In this document: positions 53,220 through 62,747 of the stretch, one piece after another | Layout of the letters: each line of letters begins with the position of its first letter | Numbering within the stretch: position 1 is the stretch's first letter | DNA from: CAWVSB01 sp046710535 | GTDB lineage: Bacteria; Pseudomonadota; Gammaproteobacteria; Pseudomonadales; CAWVSB01 | Assembly: GCA_046710535.1 (NCBI GenBank) | Contig: JBKEHH010000012.1 | Location: forward strand, 28,396 to 92,395 | Length of the DNA: 64,000 nt | Reading direction: 5' to 3' | Notes under the pieces: model-generated | What the model saw: only the letters and a program-made list of their open reading frames with translations | Told to the model about the DNA's origin: nothing | Databases searched by the model: none | Made by a program: the position numbers and the translations under genes

Positions 53220-54209
53220 TTATTGTTGCCAATTTTTTGGAGCAACGCCAAACCAACGCTTAAACGCCCGCGAGAACGCGCTTAATTCTGAATACGCCAA
53301 AATATCACCGAGCCGAGTCATCGACACATTAGATTCAACCAAATACTGCTTGGCAATATCTGAGCGCACTATGTCCAATAGTTTTTGATAGCTAGTCCCT
53401 TTCTCTTGCAATCGTTTTTGCAAGGTACGCTTACTCATATTCATACTGGCAGAGACTAATTCGATACCGGATTTACCCGTAGGTAATAGTGCTCTTATTG
53501 AATGTGCTACCTGAGATTTAACATCGTTAGGGTGATTTGACTCCAACTGTGAAAAATGACTGGACAGAGCCCGGTGCATCTCATCGCTATGACGAGACAT
53601 CGGCTTAGCCAGTAATTCAGCGGGGTAAGTTAGCGCGTTATAGTCAGCGTTAAAATGAAGCGGACAATCGAACACCTTTTTATAGGGCCGCACATCTGCC
53701 GGCACGCCGTGCATAAAATAAACGCCAGATGGGTTTACTTTACTGCCGCACAAAAACTTAAAAATATTTAGACCATGACCTAAGCTCAAATCGACCACTT
53801 GCTTTACGTTTTCAACACCGGCCACTTCAATAGAATACTTACCGATATAAATATTACCTTCGACGGTATTGGTGATTTTTGCGGCGTCAGTGTGTAGATG
53901 AAAATAACGTTCAAATCTTTTCAATGCGGCGGTCACATCGGGGGACTGTTGCATTGCCAAGCCCAACATACCCAAAGTAGACATGGTATGGCTTTTCGAC
54001 ACTAGTAAGCCAAAATGCGGACAGTTAGTGGCTAATGCAGCTTCATTTAACATTGCCGCCCAGCGACTATAACTAAAAAAACTATCAGGATTATCTAAAG
54101 CAGACAATGAGATGTCGTACTTTTCTAGCAGCGGCACAGGAGCAACCCCCATTTCACTTAATAGCTCTGGAACACCTTTAATAGCGGCCTGACGTAAAAC
54201 ATCTGCCAT
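53220..54209 (-). CDS. AraC family transcriptional regulator, OruR-like
   Basis: A 329-residue regulator. The N-terminal 200 residues match the Arabinose_bd type sensing domain of OruR/ArgR-like AraC proteins (FGLLVSKSHTMSTLGMLGLA). The C-terminal 100 residues hold two helix-turn-helix units: SASMNMSKRTLQKRLQEKG and LGDILAYSELSAFSRAFKRW, then FGVAPKNWQQ. AAGGAGA precedes the ATG. It lies 31 bp upstream of the broken DUF3604 gene on the same strand, so it may have regulated or been co-transcribed with it. Effector unknown. Confidence 0.88.
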   Translation of the reverse strand: MADVLRQAAIKGVPELLSEMGVAPVPLLEKYDISLSALDNPDSFFSYSRWAAMLNEAALATNCPHFGLLVSKSHTMSTLGMLGLAMQQSPDVTAALKRFERYFHLHTDAAKITNTVEGNIYIGKYSIEVAGVENVKQVVDLSLGHGLNIFKFLCGSKVNPSGVYFMHGVPADVRPYKKVFDCPLHFNADYNALTYPAELLAKPMSRHSDEMHRALSSHFSQLESNHPNDVKSQVAHSIRALLPTGKSGIELVSASMNMSKRTLQKRLQEKGTSYQKLLDIVRSDIAKQYLVESNVSMTRLGDILAYSELSAFSRAFKRWFGVAPKNWQQ

Positions 54210-54592
54210 GGTTAATCTCCTTGATACAAATTTTTATTGTTATTTTTATATCAACTTATCTAATACCGCAGCCAAGTTCGCCAATTAGCACATCACAGCT
54301 ACCATAATTAGCTACCGCTTTAGTAGCTATTTTACTGCTCAGCAGACCAGTAAGCTTGACATATTACGCCTAACTATTGATATATCGCGCTAAAACATTG
54401 GCTTTTGGCGCCAAGGTATTGAGGTAAGCGAAAGGTGACAACAACCAACGGTTTAGTTAGCGCCTGTCTTTATACTTTTCACTGATAACTTGACATAAAC
54501 AGCACTGATTACTCTCAACAGCCGCATTAGGCTACTATCATCTGGTAGCAAATTTGTTGGATTGCTTTTAACTTAAAACGCCGAGAGTTTTT
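54210..54592. other. 383-bp intergenic region between AraC and molybdopterin genes
   Basis: No credible ORF or RNA gene is visible. It holds the divergent promoter region of the AraC and molybdopterin oxidoreductase genes. A TTGACA (54356-54361) followed after 17 bp by GATATA (54379-54384) is a possible sigma-70 promoter reading rightward, and another TTGACA occurs near 54491 with no good -10. No clear operator repeat found by eye. Confidence 0.45.
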
Positions 54593-56707
54593 ATGAGTGA
54601 AGAGATTAAAACCCATTACCGCGCCTGCCATTTATGTGAAGCTATTTGTGGCGTTGAAATAAAAACCCAAGGCAAAGAAATCATTTCTATTAAAGGTGAC
54701 AAAGACGATCCCTTTAGTCGCGGCCACATTTGTCCTAAGGCAACAGCGCTAGAAGACATCCATACCGACCCCGATAGATTGCGCCATCCGGTTAAACGCA
54801 ATGGTGATAGCTGGGAGCAGATAAGCTGGGAAGAAGCCTTTAAAACAGTGGCGGAAAATATCGTTGAAGTTCAGCAAAAACATGGCACCGATTCAGTCGC
54901 CTTGTATGCTGGCAATCCTAATGTACATAACTACGGCAGCCTCACCCATGGTGGGCTTATTCGCCGAGCACTGGGCACAAAAAACAGTTTCTCAGCTACC
55001 TCGCTTGATCAATTACCTCATCATCTTGTTTCATATGCAATGTATGGGCACCAGTCGCTGCTGCCAGTTCCTGATATTGACCATACTAAATACATGCTAA
55101 TTATTGGCGGCAATCCGCTGGCATCAAACGGCAGCATTATGACAGTGCCTGACGTCACCAAACGTTTAAAAGCGATACAAAAGCGAGGGGGCAAGTTTAT
55201 TGTTATTGACCCGCGGAAAACTGAGACCGCCGCTATTGCCGACGAGCATCATTTCATCCGCCCAGGTTCTGACGCCTTTTTATTAATGGCGATGATTAAT
55301 ACCTTATTTGCAGAAAACTTAGTCAATACCGGTCACCTTAGTGGCGTAATCGACAACCTAGAGCAGGTTAAAACTGCTGCCGCCAGCTTTACCCCAGAGC
55401 TTGCCCAACAACATACCGGCATTGATGCTGACGCCGTGCGCCAGCTTGCCCGCGATATGGCTACTACCGATGGCGCTGTCTGCTATGGCCGAATGGGCGT
55501 ATCTGTACAAGTGTTTGGCAGTCTATGCCAATGGGCAATCCAAATAATTAATATATTAACTAACTCATTGGATGTGCGCGGCGGATCAATTGCGGCAAAT
55601 CCTGCTTTTGGCTATGTAACCAAAGGCTCTAATGGCGCGGGTAGTTTTGGTCGCTGGCATAGCCGTGTCAGCAAACTACCAGAGTTTAGCGGCGAAACAC
55701 CAGCGACTGTTTTAGCCGAAGAAATGCTTACGCCCGGCGAGGGACAAATAAAAGCCTTAATAGCCACTGCAGGTAACCCCGTATTGTCCACGCCTAACGG
55801 CAATGAAATGGATAAAGCATTGGCTGGCTTAGAATTTATGGCCTGCATAGATTTTTATATTAATGAAACCACTCGACATGCGGATATTATTTTACCGCCT
55901 ACAGCGGCTTTAGAGCATGACCACTACGATATCGCTTTTCACCGTTTAGCTGTTCACAACACCAGCCGGTATAACGAGCCTGTATTTGAACCTAGTGAGA
56001 ATACCCGCCACGACTGGGAAATTTTTAACGGTGTTGCCGAGCAGATATCCAAACTTAAAAATACGCCGTTTAAAGCCTTACCTCCGCCCCATGAATTAAT
56101 TGATTTAGGCATTCAACACGGTCCTTATGGCGCTAAAACAGATCATCCCTTACAACTTAGCCTAGCCGTATTAAAAGCTAATCCACATGGCGTGGATATT
56201 GGTCCGCTGCAACCCGGTTTAATAGAGCGCTTGTCCACCACTGATGGGCGTATAGATTTAGCCACAGACTATTTAATTAATGATGCTGATCGTTTAGCGG
56301 CAACGCCGCTGCCCAGTAATGAATTGTTACTAATTGGCCGTCGCCATGTACGCAGCAATAACTCGTGGATGCATAATTCTCACCGCTTAGTTAAAGGAAA
56401 ACCTCGCTGGCAATTATTAATGCACCCAGAAGATATAGCCAAACATAAACTTGAAAACAACGGCGACGTGCGGATTAAGTCTCGCGTTGGCGAAGTGACA
56501 ACGAAGGTACTGGCATGCGACGAAATTATGCCAGGGGTTGTTAGCCTGCCGCATGGCTGGGGACATAAACGCAAAGGCGTGAAAATGGCTATAGCCAGCG
56601 CTCAAGAAGGCGTTAGCTGCAATGACTTAACCGACGACAAACTGTATGACCCAGTCAGTGGTAATGCCGCTTTAAACGGTGTGCCGGTAACTGTCAGCGC
56701 AGTATAG
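54593..56707 (+). CDS. Molybdopterin-dependent oxidoreductase (DMSO reductase superfamily)
   Basis: A 704-residue cytosolic-type enzyme (no Tat signal). The N-terminal iron-sulfur site is C12-x2-C15-x3-C19-x27-C47, ending GHICPKA, binding a [4Fe-4S] cluster. The molybdopterin domains follow: YMLIIGGNPLASNGSIM near 170, KFIVIDPRKTETAAIADEHH near 200, and ALIATAGNPVLSTPNG near 385. The C-terminal dinucleotide-binding part includes LLIGRRHVRSNNSWMHN and LPHGWGHKRKG. It belongs to the BisC/formate-dehydrogenase-like group of uncharacterised members; substrate unknown. No partner subunits or Mo-cofactor genes adjoin it. The residue that ligates Mo is not obvious. Confidence 0.88.
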   Translation: MSEEIKTHYRACHLCEAICGVEIKTQGKEIISIKGDKDDPFSRGHICPKATALEDIHTDPDRLRHPVKRNGDSWEQISWEEAFKTVAENIVEVQQKHGTDSVALYAGNPNVHNYGSLTHGGLIRRALGTKNSFSATSLDQLPHHLVSYAMYGHQSLLPVPDIDHTKYMLIIGGNPLASNGSIMTVPDVTKRLKAIQKRGGKFIVIDPRKTETAAIADEHHFIRPGSDAFLLMAMINTLFAENLVNTGHLSGVIDNLEQVKTAAASFTPELAQQHTGIDADAVRQLARDMATTDGAVCYGRMGVSVQVFGSLCQWAIQIINILTNSLDVRGGSIAANPAFGYVTKGSNGAGSFGRWHSRVSKLPEFSGETPATVLAEEMLTPGEGQIKALIATAGNPVLSTPNGNEMDKALAGLEFMACIDFYINETTRHADIILPPTAALEHDHYDIAFHRLAVHNTSRYNEPVFEPSENTRHDWEIFNGVAEQISKLKNTPFKALPPPHELIDLGIQHGPYGAKTDHPLQLSLAVLKANPHGVDIGPLQPGLIERLSTTDGRIDLATDYLINDADRLAATPLPSNELLLIGRRHVRSNNSWMHNSHRLVKGKPRWQLLMHPEDIAKHKLENNGDVRIKSRVGEVTTKVLACDEIMPGVVSLPHGWGHKRKGVKMAIASAQEGVSCNDLTDDKLYDPVSGNAALNGVPVTVSAV

Positions 56708-56739
56708 TTGATAAAAATAACTATTAGCCGTTAGTACCC

Positions 56740-56889
56740 ATGAGTATTTTAGAAGTGTGAACTGGTTTTTATCAAGACGAGTGGTTTTGGCCACTTCCAG
56801 CTCCCACAATGCTAATCAGTAATGGCGTATTGTTGGCACTGGCTATCCCATGGATGTGGCTAGCCAGAATGGCTCTAAGCGCTACTTGA
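56740..56889 (+). pseudogene. 49-residue small membrane ORF with an in-frame TGA
   Basis: From ATG 56740 the frame reads MSILEV, TGA (56758-56760), then TGFYQDEWFWPLPAPTMLIS and LLALAIPWMWLARMALSAT to TGA at 56887-56889. If the first TGA were TGG (Trp), it would be a one-helix protein of 49 residues. There is no ribosome site and no known family. A hairpin (GAGTGG with CCACTT, loop TTTTGG) lies about 20 nt after the TGA. It could be a decayed gene, a recoded gene or chance. Confidence 0.3.
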
Positions 56890-57129
56890 TGTAACGACAA
56901 TGGCGGCCACACTATTACTAACGCTCAACATTTTATCTGGCATCCACACAGTACTCTTAAAAACATCTACTTTAGACCGATACGCGTACTCGACAATGGT
57001 ATCTACAATCGTCGGCTGACCAATAACGCTAACAATAGTTCGTTAGTCTCTGCTTGTTTGCGTATAGTAATACCAGCTTATAACTGACCTGCAAAATAAA
57101 ACTAAGAAACTACTCTACCGGAGACGACA
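56890..57129. other. Intergenic region upstream of betB
   Basis: No ORF, RNA gene or strong repeat is seen. It should hold the betB-betA promoter, but no convincing BetI-type palindrome is visible and no betI gene lies in the window. Confidence 0.4.
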
Positions 57130-58593
57130 ATGGCTTTACCGCGCTATCAAAACTTTGTTAATGGCATCTATACCGCCAATAAAACCGGTGAGTTTTTTGA
57201 TGTTATTAATCCAGCAACGGCACAAGTCATTTATCACGTCGAAATAGCCGATGACAGCATAAAATCTGCGGCTATAGACAGTGCAAAAAAAGGCTTTGCT
57301 ATTTGGTCAGCGATGACGGCAATAGAACGTACACGCGTGTTAAATCGCGCGGCAGCGCTGTTACGTGAGCGCAATGATGAATTAGCCCATATCGAAGTAT
57401 TGGACACCGGTAAACCATGGCAAGAAGCAGAGTGTGTTGACGTGGTTAGTGGCGCTGATGCGATTGAATATTATGCTGGTCTAGCGCCATCAGTGGTTGG
57501 TCAACAACAAAGCGTAGGCGCAGATTTTTATTACACTCGCAAAGAGCCTCTAGGTATTTGCGCAGGCATTGGCGCATGGAATTATCCCTTGCAAATAGCC
57601 TGCTGGAAATCGGCACCCGCACTTGCTTGCGGTAATAGCATGATATTCAAGCCGTCAGAAGAAACGCCACTTGGTGCGTTGAAACTAGCCGAAATATTTA
57701 TTGAGGCGGGCCTACCTGCAGGTGTATTTAATGTTGTGCAAGGTGGCGCTGAAGTTGGCCAATGGCTTGCCTGCCATAGCGAGGTTGCAAAAGTATCATT
57801 CACTGGCGAAGTAGGTACCGGTAAAAAAGTAATGCGTAGTGCCAGTGAAAATTTAAAAGATGTCACGATGGAGCTAGGCGGGAAATCACCACTCATCGTT
57901 TTTGACGACGCCGATATCGTTGAGGCTGTCAGTGCCGCTATGCTAGGTAATTTTTATACTCAAGGTGAAATATGTACCAACTGCACCAGAGTTTATCTGC
58001 ATGAAAGTATTAGTAGTGAATTTCTCGCTCAGCTAAAAACCAGAATCGAAAATAATATCGTTGTCGGTGACCCTTTAGATAGTGATGTAAATTTTGGGGC
58101 GTTGATTTCGGCTAAGCATCAGCAGCTGGTGTTAGATTATATAGCCGAAGGTATTGAAGAAGGCGCTGAACTATTAACCGGCGGCACAGCTTTACAACCC
58201 GATTCAGCACCCAATGGTTATTTTGTCGCGCCAACAGTGTTCATTAATTGCCAAGACGATATGACTATTGTGCAGGAAGAAATTTTTGGCCCGGTTATGT
58301 CAGTACTAAGCTTTAATGATGAAGATGATGTTATAGGTCGCGCGAATGACTCTATTTTAGGTTTAGCGGCTGGGGTCTTCACCCAAGACATACAGCGCGC
58401 TCATCGAGTGATCCATCAGCTTAAGGCGGGTATATGCTGGATTAACAGCTATGGTTTATCGCCAGTTGAAATGCCAGTGGGTGGTTATAAACAGTCGGGC
58501 ATAGGTCGGGAAAATGGCCTAGAGACTTTAAATCAATATACGCAAACTAAATCGATTTATATGGGGATGAGTAAATTAGAGAGCCCCTTTTAA
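57130..58593 (+). CDS. betB: Betaine aldehyde dehydrogenase BetB
   Basis: A 487-residue NAD(P)-dependent dehydrogenase turning betaine aldehyde into glycine betaine. The cofactor site GVFNVVQGGAEVGQWL and FTGEVGTGKKVM precede the catalytic Glu in VTMELGGKSPL near residue 253 and the catalytic Cys in FYTQGEICTNCTRVY near 280-290. EEIFGPVMSVLSF and the C-terminal PVGGYKQSGIGRENG are typical. Length equals E. coli BetB. GGAG lies before the ATG. Its stop overlaps betA's start (TAATG). No betI is adjacent. Confidence 0.94.
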   Translation: MALPRYQNFVNGIYTANKTGEFFDVINPATAQVIYHVEIADDSIKSAAIDSAKKGFAIWSAMTAIERTRVLNRAAALLRERNDELAHIEVLDTGKPWQEAECVDVVSGADAIEYYAGLAPSVVGQQQSVGADFYYTRKEPLGICAGIGAWNYPLQIACWKSAPALACGNSMIFKPSEETPLGALKLAEIFIEAGLPAGVFNVVQGGAEVGQWLACHSEVAKVSFTGEVGTGKKVMRSASENLKDVTMELGGKSPLIVFDDADIVEAVSAAMLGNFYTQGEICTNCTRVYLHESISSEFLAQLKTRIENNIVVGDPLDSDVNFGALISAKHQQLVLDYIAEGIEEGAELLTGGTALQPDSAPNGYFVAPTVFINCQDDMTIVQEEIFGPVMSVLSFNDEDDVIGRANDSILGLAAGVFTQDIQRAHRVIHQLKAGICWINSYGLSPVEMPVGGYKQSGIGRENGLETLNQYTQTKSIYMGMSKLESPF

Positions 58594-60266
58594 TGAATAG
58601 TGAAAAACGTTTTGATTATATTGTTGTAGGCGCTGGTTCAGCCGGTTGCGTGCTGGCCAATCGTTTAAGTGAAGACGCCAATAACTCTGTTCTACTGTTA
58701 GAAACTGGCGGCAGCGACAACAGCTTATTTATAAAAATGCCGACAGCGCTATCGATTCCGATGAACACCACTAAGTACGCGTGGCAATTCCATACCGACG
58801 CTGAGCCCTACCTTAATAACCGTAAAATGCATTGCCCACGTGGCAAAGTATTGGGTGGCTCATCATCAATAAATGGCATGGTTTATGTGCGAGGCCACGC
58901 CAAAGACTTTGACGAGTGGGAACACAGTGGTGCTAAAAACTGGTCATATCAACATTGCCTACCTTATTTTAGAAAAGCCGAAGATTGGTATTTAGGCAGC
59001 AATGACTACCGTGGCGACACTGGCCCACTGAAAGTTAACAACGGCAATGAAATGCAGAACCCGCTATATGGCGCATTTATTGAAGCGGGCCACCAAGCCG
59101 GCTATCCGAAAACAGATGATTACAATGCAGGTCAGCAGGAAGGCTTTGGGCCGATGCACATGAACGTAGGCGGCGGCATTCGCTGTTCTGCAAGTAAAGC
59201 TTATTTAGACCCAATAAAAAAACGCACTAATTTAACCATAGTCACTTATGCCAAAGTGCAGCGCGTGTTGTTAGATAATAAAAAAGCTATTGGTGTCGAC
59301 TATGAAGTAAAGGGCAAAAAATATACTGCGGTTAGTAATAAAGACATTGTATTAAGCGCCGGCTCTATTGGCTCACCCCAACTATTACAATTATCAGGTA
59401 TTGGCGACCAACAAGATTTGACTAACGCCGGCATTAAAACGCTGCATCATTTACTAGGCGTGGGTAAAAACCTACAAGACCATTTAGAGTTTTACTTTCA
59501 ATTTAAATGTAAACAACCTATTACCATTAATGGCAAATTAGGCCTCTTTTCTAAAGCACTAATTGGCGCGCGCTGGCTATTATTCAGAGACGGCTTAGGA
59601 GCAACTAATCACTTTGAATCCTGCGGCTTTATTCGGTCAAAACCCGGCGTAGAATGGCCTGATTTGCAATATCACTTTCTGCCCGCCGCTATGCGTTATG
59701 ACGGAAGAAGCGCTTTTGCTGGCCATGGCTTTCAGGTTCATGTGGGTCATAACAAACCCAAAAGCCGCGGCTGCGTTACGGTGAAATCGGCCAACCCTGA
59801 TGATGCACCGGCTATTTTATTTAATTACCTACAGCATTCAGATGATATTGAAGGCTTTAGAGCCTGCGTAAGACTTACCCGCGAAATCATTCATCAAGCG
59901 GCTTTTGATGATTATAGAGATGAAGAAATCCAGCCAGGCACTGATATACAAACCGACGAGCAGATTGACAGCTTTGTCCGCGCCTCAGTTGAGAGCGCCT
60001 ATCATCCGTCCTGCTCGTGTAAAATGGGCGAAGACGCAATGGCGGTTGTTAACTCACAAACACAGGTTCACGGCATTGAAGGCTTACGGGTAGTTGACTC
60101 ATCTATTTTTCCGACGATTACTAACGGCAACCTTAATGCGCCAACGATAATGGTAGCCGAGAAAGCAGCTGACATCATTTTAGGACAACAAGCGCTAGCG
60201 CCAGAGGACACGCCAGTTATTATTGATGGTGATTGGCAACAACGACAACGTAGCACTGGTTTATAA
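58593..60266 (+). CDS. betA: Choline dehydrogenase BetA
   Basis: A 557-residue FAD enzyme of the GMC family oxidising choline to betaine aldehyde at the membrane. FAD site YIVVGAGSAGCVLANRLSED at residues 9-28. GMC signature blocks are GKVLGGSSSINGMVYVRGHA near 84-103 and LSAGSIGSPQLLQLSGIG near 255-272. The catalytic His is in SAYHPSCSCKMG near 470. Coupled to betB by a one-base stop/start overlap; a BCCT-like transporter follows 57 bp later, giving an uptake-plus-oxidation cluster for choline. Confidence 0.94.
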   Translation: MNSEKRFDYIVVGAGSAGCVLANRLSEDANNSVLLLETGGSDNSLFIKMPTALSIPMNTTKYAWQFHTDAEPYLNNRKMHCPRGKVLGGSSSINGMVYVRGHAKDFDEWEHSGAKNWSYQHCLPYFRKAEDWYLGSNDYRGDTGPLKVNNGNEMQNPLYGAFIEAGHQAGYPKTDDYNAGQQEGFGPMHMNVGGGIRCSASKAYLDPIKKRTNLTIVTYAKVQRVLLDNKKAIGVDYEVKGKKYTAVSNKDIVLSAGSIGSPQLLQLSGIGDQQDLTNAGIKTLHHLLGVGKNLQDHLEFYFQFKCKQPITINGKLGLFSKALIGARWLLFRDGLGATNHFESCGFIRSKPGVEWPDLQYHFLPAAMRYDGRSAFAGHGFQVHVGHNKPKSRGCVTVKSANPDDAPAILFNYLQHSDDIEGFRACVRLTREIIHQAAFDDYRDEEIQPGTDIQTDEQIDSFVRASVESAYHPSCSCKMGEDAMAVVNSQTQVHGIEGLRVVDSSIFPTITNGNLNAPTIMVAEKAADIILGQQALAPEDTPVIIDGDWQQRQRSTGL

Positions 60267-60323
60267 CGACAACGCATAACAATTAATTACAAAAACTATT
60301 TATAACAAAAATAAGAGGTAGTA

Positions 60324-61499
60324 ATGGCGTTATGGCTTAGTGCTGGAGTTATATTCACTTTTCTCGCGGTAGCATTTGTACTGTTTAAATGGGGCAAGGT
60401 CGTTTGCGTCGGCACCAGTCCCGCTACCCTATTCACCTTTATCGCCATTTTATTTACCTCCGGCTTAGATGTAGGACTGATCATGTTTCCGCTGACCGAA
60501 TTTGGTGGTTATGCAGATCTCAGTGCCAACCCTGAATACTCATTTACTAATCCACTGGCAATAGAATTTGGCTATTGGGGGTTTTTGATCTGGATGTTTT
60601 ATTTTCTAACCTGTTTTTACTTTTGTGTCATAGAACCGCGGATAAAGTTTTTTGAAATCCCTTGGGTTAAAGCAATCAATAACTTCATTATTATTGGCAC
60701 CTGTGCGTTTACCGCTTACTTACTACTCGTTAACCTACCTTGGTATCTGCCAGCTTTTGGCGACGGTGAAAGCATTATATCGGTATTCTATATCATTGTT
60801 TTTATTGCTATTTGCATGGCCGTCTATTCCAGCACCGATATTAAATACGTCAAGATACTCAGCGTATCTACCACGTGGCTGTTTATTGGTTTAATCGCTT
60901 TTTTATGGCTAATGCCTATATTCACCGATAGTCCAGAGATTGATCTGTTCTCTTCGACATCACTACTGGGAAGTTATTTTACTAATATTCATCATTTTGT
61001 TTTGCCACTAAATGATTACCACGGCTTTTATCTGTATTGGTGGTTTGCTTGGAGCATTATGATTGGACAATTCACTTCACATTTTGTTGGCGGCCTAAAA
61101 ACGTATCAAGTGTTTGCTGCCATACTTATTTTCCCCTCGATTCCGATTGCCTTATGGTTTTCAGTGCTTTATCACTATCACCTAGAAGGCATCAGTACTG
61201 TCGGCATTCGAAATTTCGCCATGGTTTTTGTCGGCGTCGTTTTTGTTATTAACTCACTAGACTCATTGGTAAGACTTTATACAGATAATTTGAATTTGAC
61301 CGTTTCACGTTTAGGCACAGCTAAATATATTATTTTGAATGTGACCGTATTGAGCTTACTGACGTTATTTTTCAAATTAGACTTTTTAGAGATTCAATGG
61401 GTTGGCGCTTTAGTAATCGGGTTATTCTTTGCCTGCTTCGCTTATATTTTAACAAGCAAATTGACTAACATTAAAAATATTAGTGATCCAGCGGTATAA
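60324..61499 (+). CDS. Short BCCT-like transporter, probably for choline
   Basis: A 391-residue protein with about ten membrane helices. The segment FYLYWWFAWSIMIGQFTSHF, then PIALWFSVLYHY, corresponds to the WWxxWxxxxGxF signature of BCCT carriers (BetT, BetP, CaiT), and SGLDVGLIMFPLTEFGGY corresponds to the G-rich helix that holds the substrate in BCCTs. The usual family length is 500-670 residues and it lacks the long termini. AGAGGT precedes the ATG. It directly follows betA, which supports choline or betaine as substrate. The assignment rests on motifs and context. Confidence 0.65.
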   Translation: MALWLSAGVIFTFLAVAFVLFKWGKVVCVGTSPATLFTFIAILFTSGLDVGLIMFPLTEFGGYADLSANPEYSFTNPLAIEFGYWGFLIWMFYFLTCFYFCVIEPRIKFFEIPWVKAINNFIIIGTCAFTAYLLLVNLPWYLPAFGDGESIISVFYIIVFIAICMAVYSSTDIKYVKILSVSTTWLFIGLIAFLWLMPIFTDSPEIDLFSSTSLLGSYFTNIHHFVLPLNDYHGFYLYWWFAWSIMIGQFTSHFVGGLKTYQVFAAILIFPSIPIALWFSVLYHYHLEGISTVGIRNFAMVFVGVVFVINSLDSLVRLYTDNLNLTVSRLGTAKYIILNVTVLSLLTLFFKLDFLEIQWVGALVIGLFFACFAYILTSKLTNIKNISDPAV

Positions 61500-61514
61500 C
61501 GCTAGCTACAGTAA

Positions 61515-61811
61515 TTATTGCGAAGGGCTGCCATAACTTCGCAGTACCTCTACCACCTCAACCGTGTAGGACTCATACCATTTTTCTTGCCCTAGCTTTT
61601 GGGTAGCTAGATGCTCGGCATTATTTCTCCATGCCAAAATATCTTCTTCACACTGCCAATAAGAAATAGCAATTTCTGTATCGCCTTCTGTCGAAGATAT
61701 AAACTCTTTACAGTTATATTCACCCATAGCCAAATCTCTCATTCGCTTAGCAGCATCAGCATACTGAGCATCTCGAACTTTAACCTTCGCCTTAAAAATT
61801 ACTGCAAACAT
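61515..61811 (-). CDS. Antibiotic biosynthesis monooxygenase (ABM) family protein
   Basis: A 98-residue single ABM domain of ferredoxin-like fold. It opens FAVIFKAKVKVRDAQYAD and continues with ISYWQCEEDILAWRNNAEHL, the typical W-containing helix. Relatives are cofactor-free monooxygenases or haem-degrading enzymes, but many are only annotated by fold. AAGGAGG precedes the ATG. It is convergent with the BCCT-like gene and 53 bp after the ThuA gene on the same strand. Confidence 0.82.
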   Translation of the reverse strand: MFAVIFKAKVKVRDAQYADAAKRMRDLAMGEYNCKEFISSTEGDTEIAISYWQCEEDILAWRNNAEHLATQKLGQEKWYESYTVEVVEVLRSYGSPSQ

Positions 61812-61864
61812 TACCGGCCTCCTTCTATATCAGACACACTAATTAGCGCTGACTCCATGGCGCC

Positions 61865-62731
61865 CTACTCAGCAGGCTGAAGCTTAGGACTGCCAGCAGT
61901 CCATGCGATAGCGTTGATCAACAGCTGGCGAGCATTAGCGTTATTCCAGTGGGTTAAATAGTGGCCGCCGGTATAGCCAAAACCACGGCCACCATTCTTG
62001 CGCTCAAATGCCCACGCCACGGTTTGCAATTGCTGTGCCTTAACCATTTCTCTTACTGCATCATTACCGCTGTGCGCACCATTCCAGCGCTCCATAGTAT
62101 TTTTTGGAGGAACCGCTGACAGAATAGCTGTTACACCTTGATCGACAAAACACATATTAAAATACCATTCATCAAATAAGGTAAAACTGGCTATTCCTTC
62201 GTTGATAGGGTGGCTGGAGGTAATTGTAAAATTAGCCTCCCAAAATGGGTTGACCGACCAATGTGTTTCAAAATAGCCACCAACAGCACGCTGCATCACA
62301 TCGGCCGCCGCACTGTTTCTTGCTACCTCTACCGCGTAATGTAAAACAACGAAACCAACACCGTCATCAACCAGCTGATTAACCGTATCTAAGTGATCAT
62401 TGATGACATGGACCGGCCCGCCGTCACCGTAAATAACAATGACATCGGCATCGGTCAGCACGGCGTCATCAATAGGCCAGCCTCCAATAACGTTAACGAC
62501 TTCAGCTTCTGGATATTGTTGCCTAAGCTCAATTGATAATAGTTCAACACTAGCCTTATGTTCATGCTCACCTTCAGCGTGACTATCAGCACCCGCTATA
62601 AAAACGATTTTTTTATTTATAGAGGTACTTTCAACCGTTGCAGGAAATTCACTTACTTCGACAATAGACTGTTCACATCCACCGAGTAAAACAGCAAAAG
62701 AAATTATTGCAGTGTAAAAAGCTTTATTCAA
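61865..62731 (-). CDS. ThuA-domain lipoprotein
   Basis: A 288-residue exported protein with lipobox LLGGCEQ (Cys19) and a ThuA (trehalose-utilisation/class I glutamine-amidotransferase-like) domain. Blocks include KIVFIAGADSHAEGEHEHKA near 45-64, VIVIYGDGGPVHV near 97, VGFVVLHYAVEVA near 125 and WAFERKNGGRGFGYTGGHYL near 245-264, ending with NAIAWTAG. The family is linked to sugar metabolism, with substrate unknown here. The start is TTG with GGAG upstream. It lies between ABM and SMR genes on the same strand. Confidence 0.83.
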   Translation of the reverse strand: MNKAFYTAIISFAVLLGGCEQSIVEVSEFPATVESTSINKKIVFIAGADSHAEGEHEHKASVELLSIELRQQYPEAEVVNVIGGWPIDDAVLTDADVIVIYGDGGPVHVINDHLDTVNQLVDDGVGFVVLHYAVEVARNSAAADVMQRAVGGYFETHWSVNPFWEANFTITSSHPINEGIASFTLFDEWYFNMCFVDQGVTAILSAVPPKNTMERWNGAHSGNDAVREMVKAQQLQTVAWAFERKNGGRGFGYTGGHYLTHWNNANARQLLINAIAWTAGSPKLQPAE

Positions 62732-62747
62732 AATAGCTCCGACTTAA

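Noticed and set aside
53220..54209. AraC gene as a GbdR-type choline/betaine regulator
   Set aside because: Its sensing domain resembles OruR/Arabinose_bd, not the amidotransferase-like GbdR domain.
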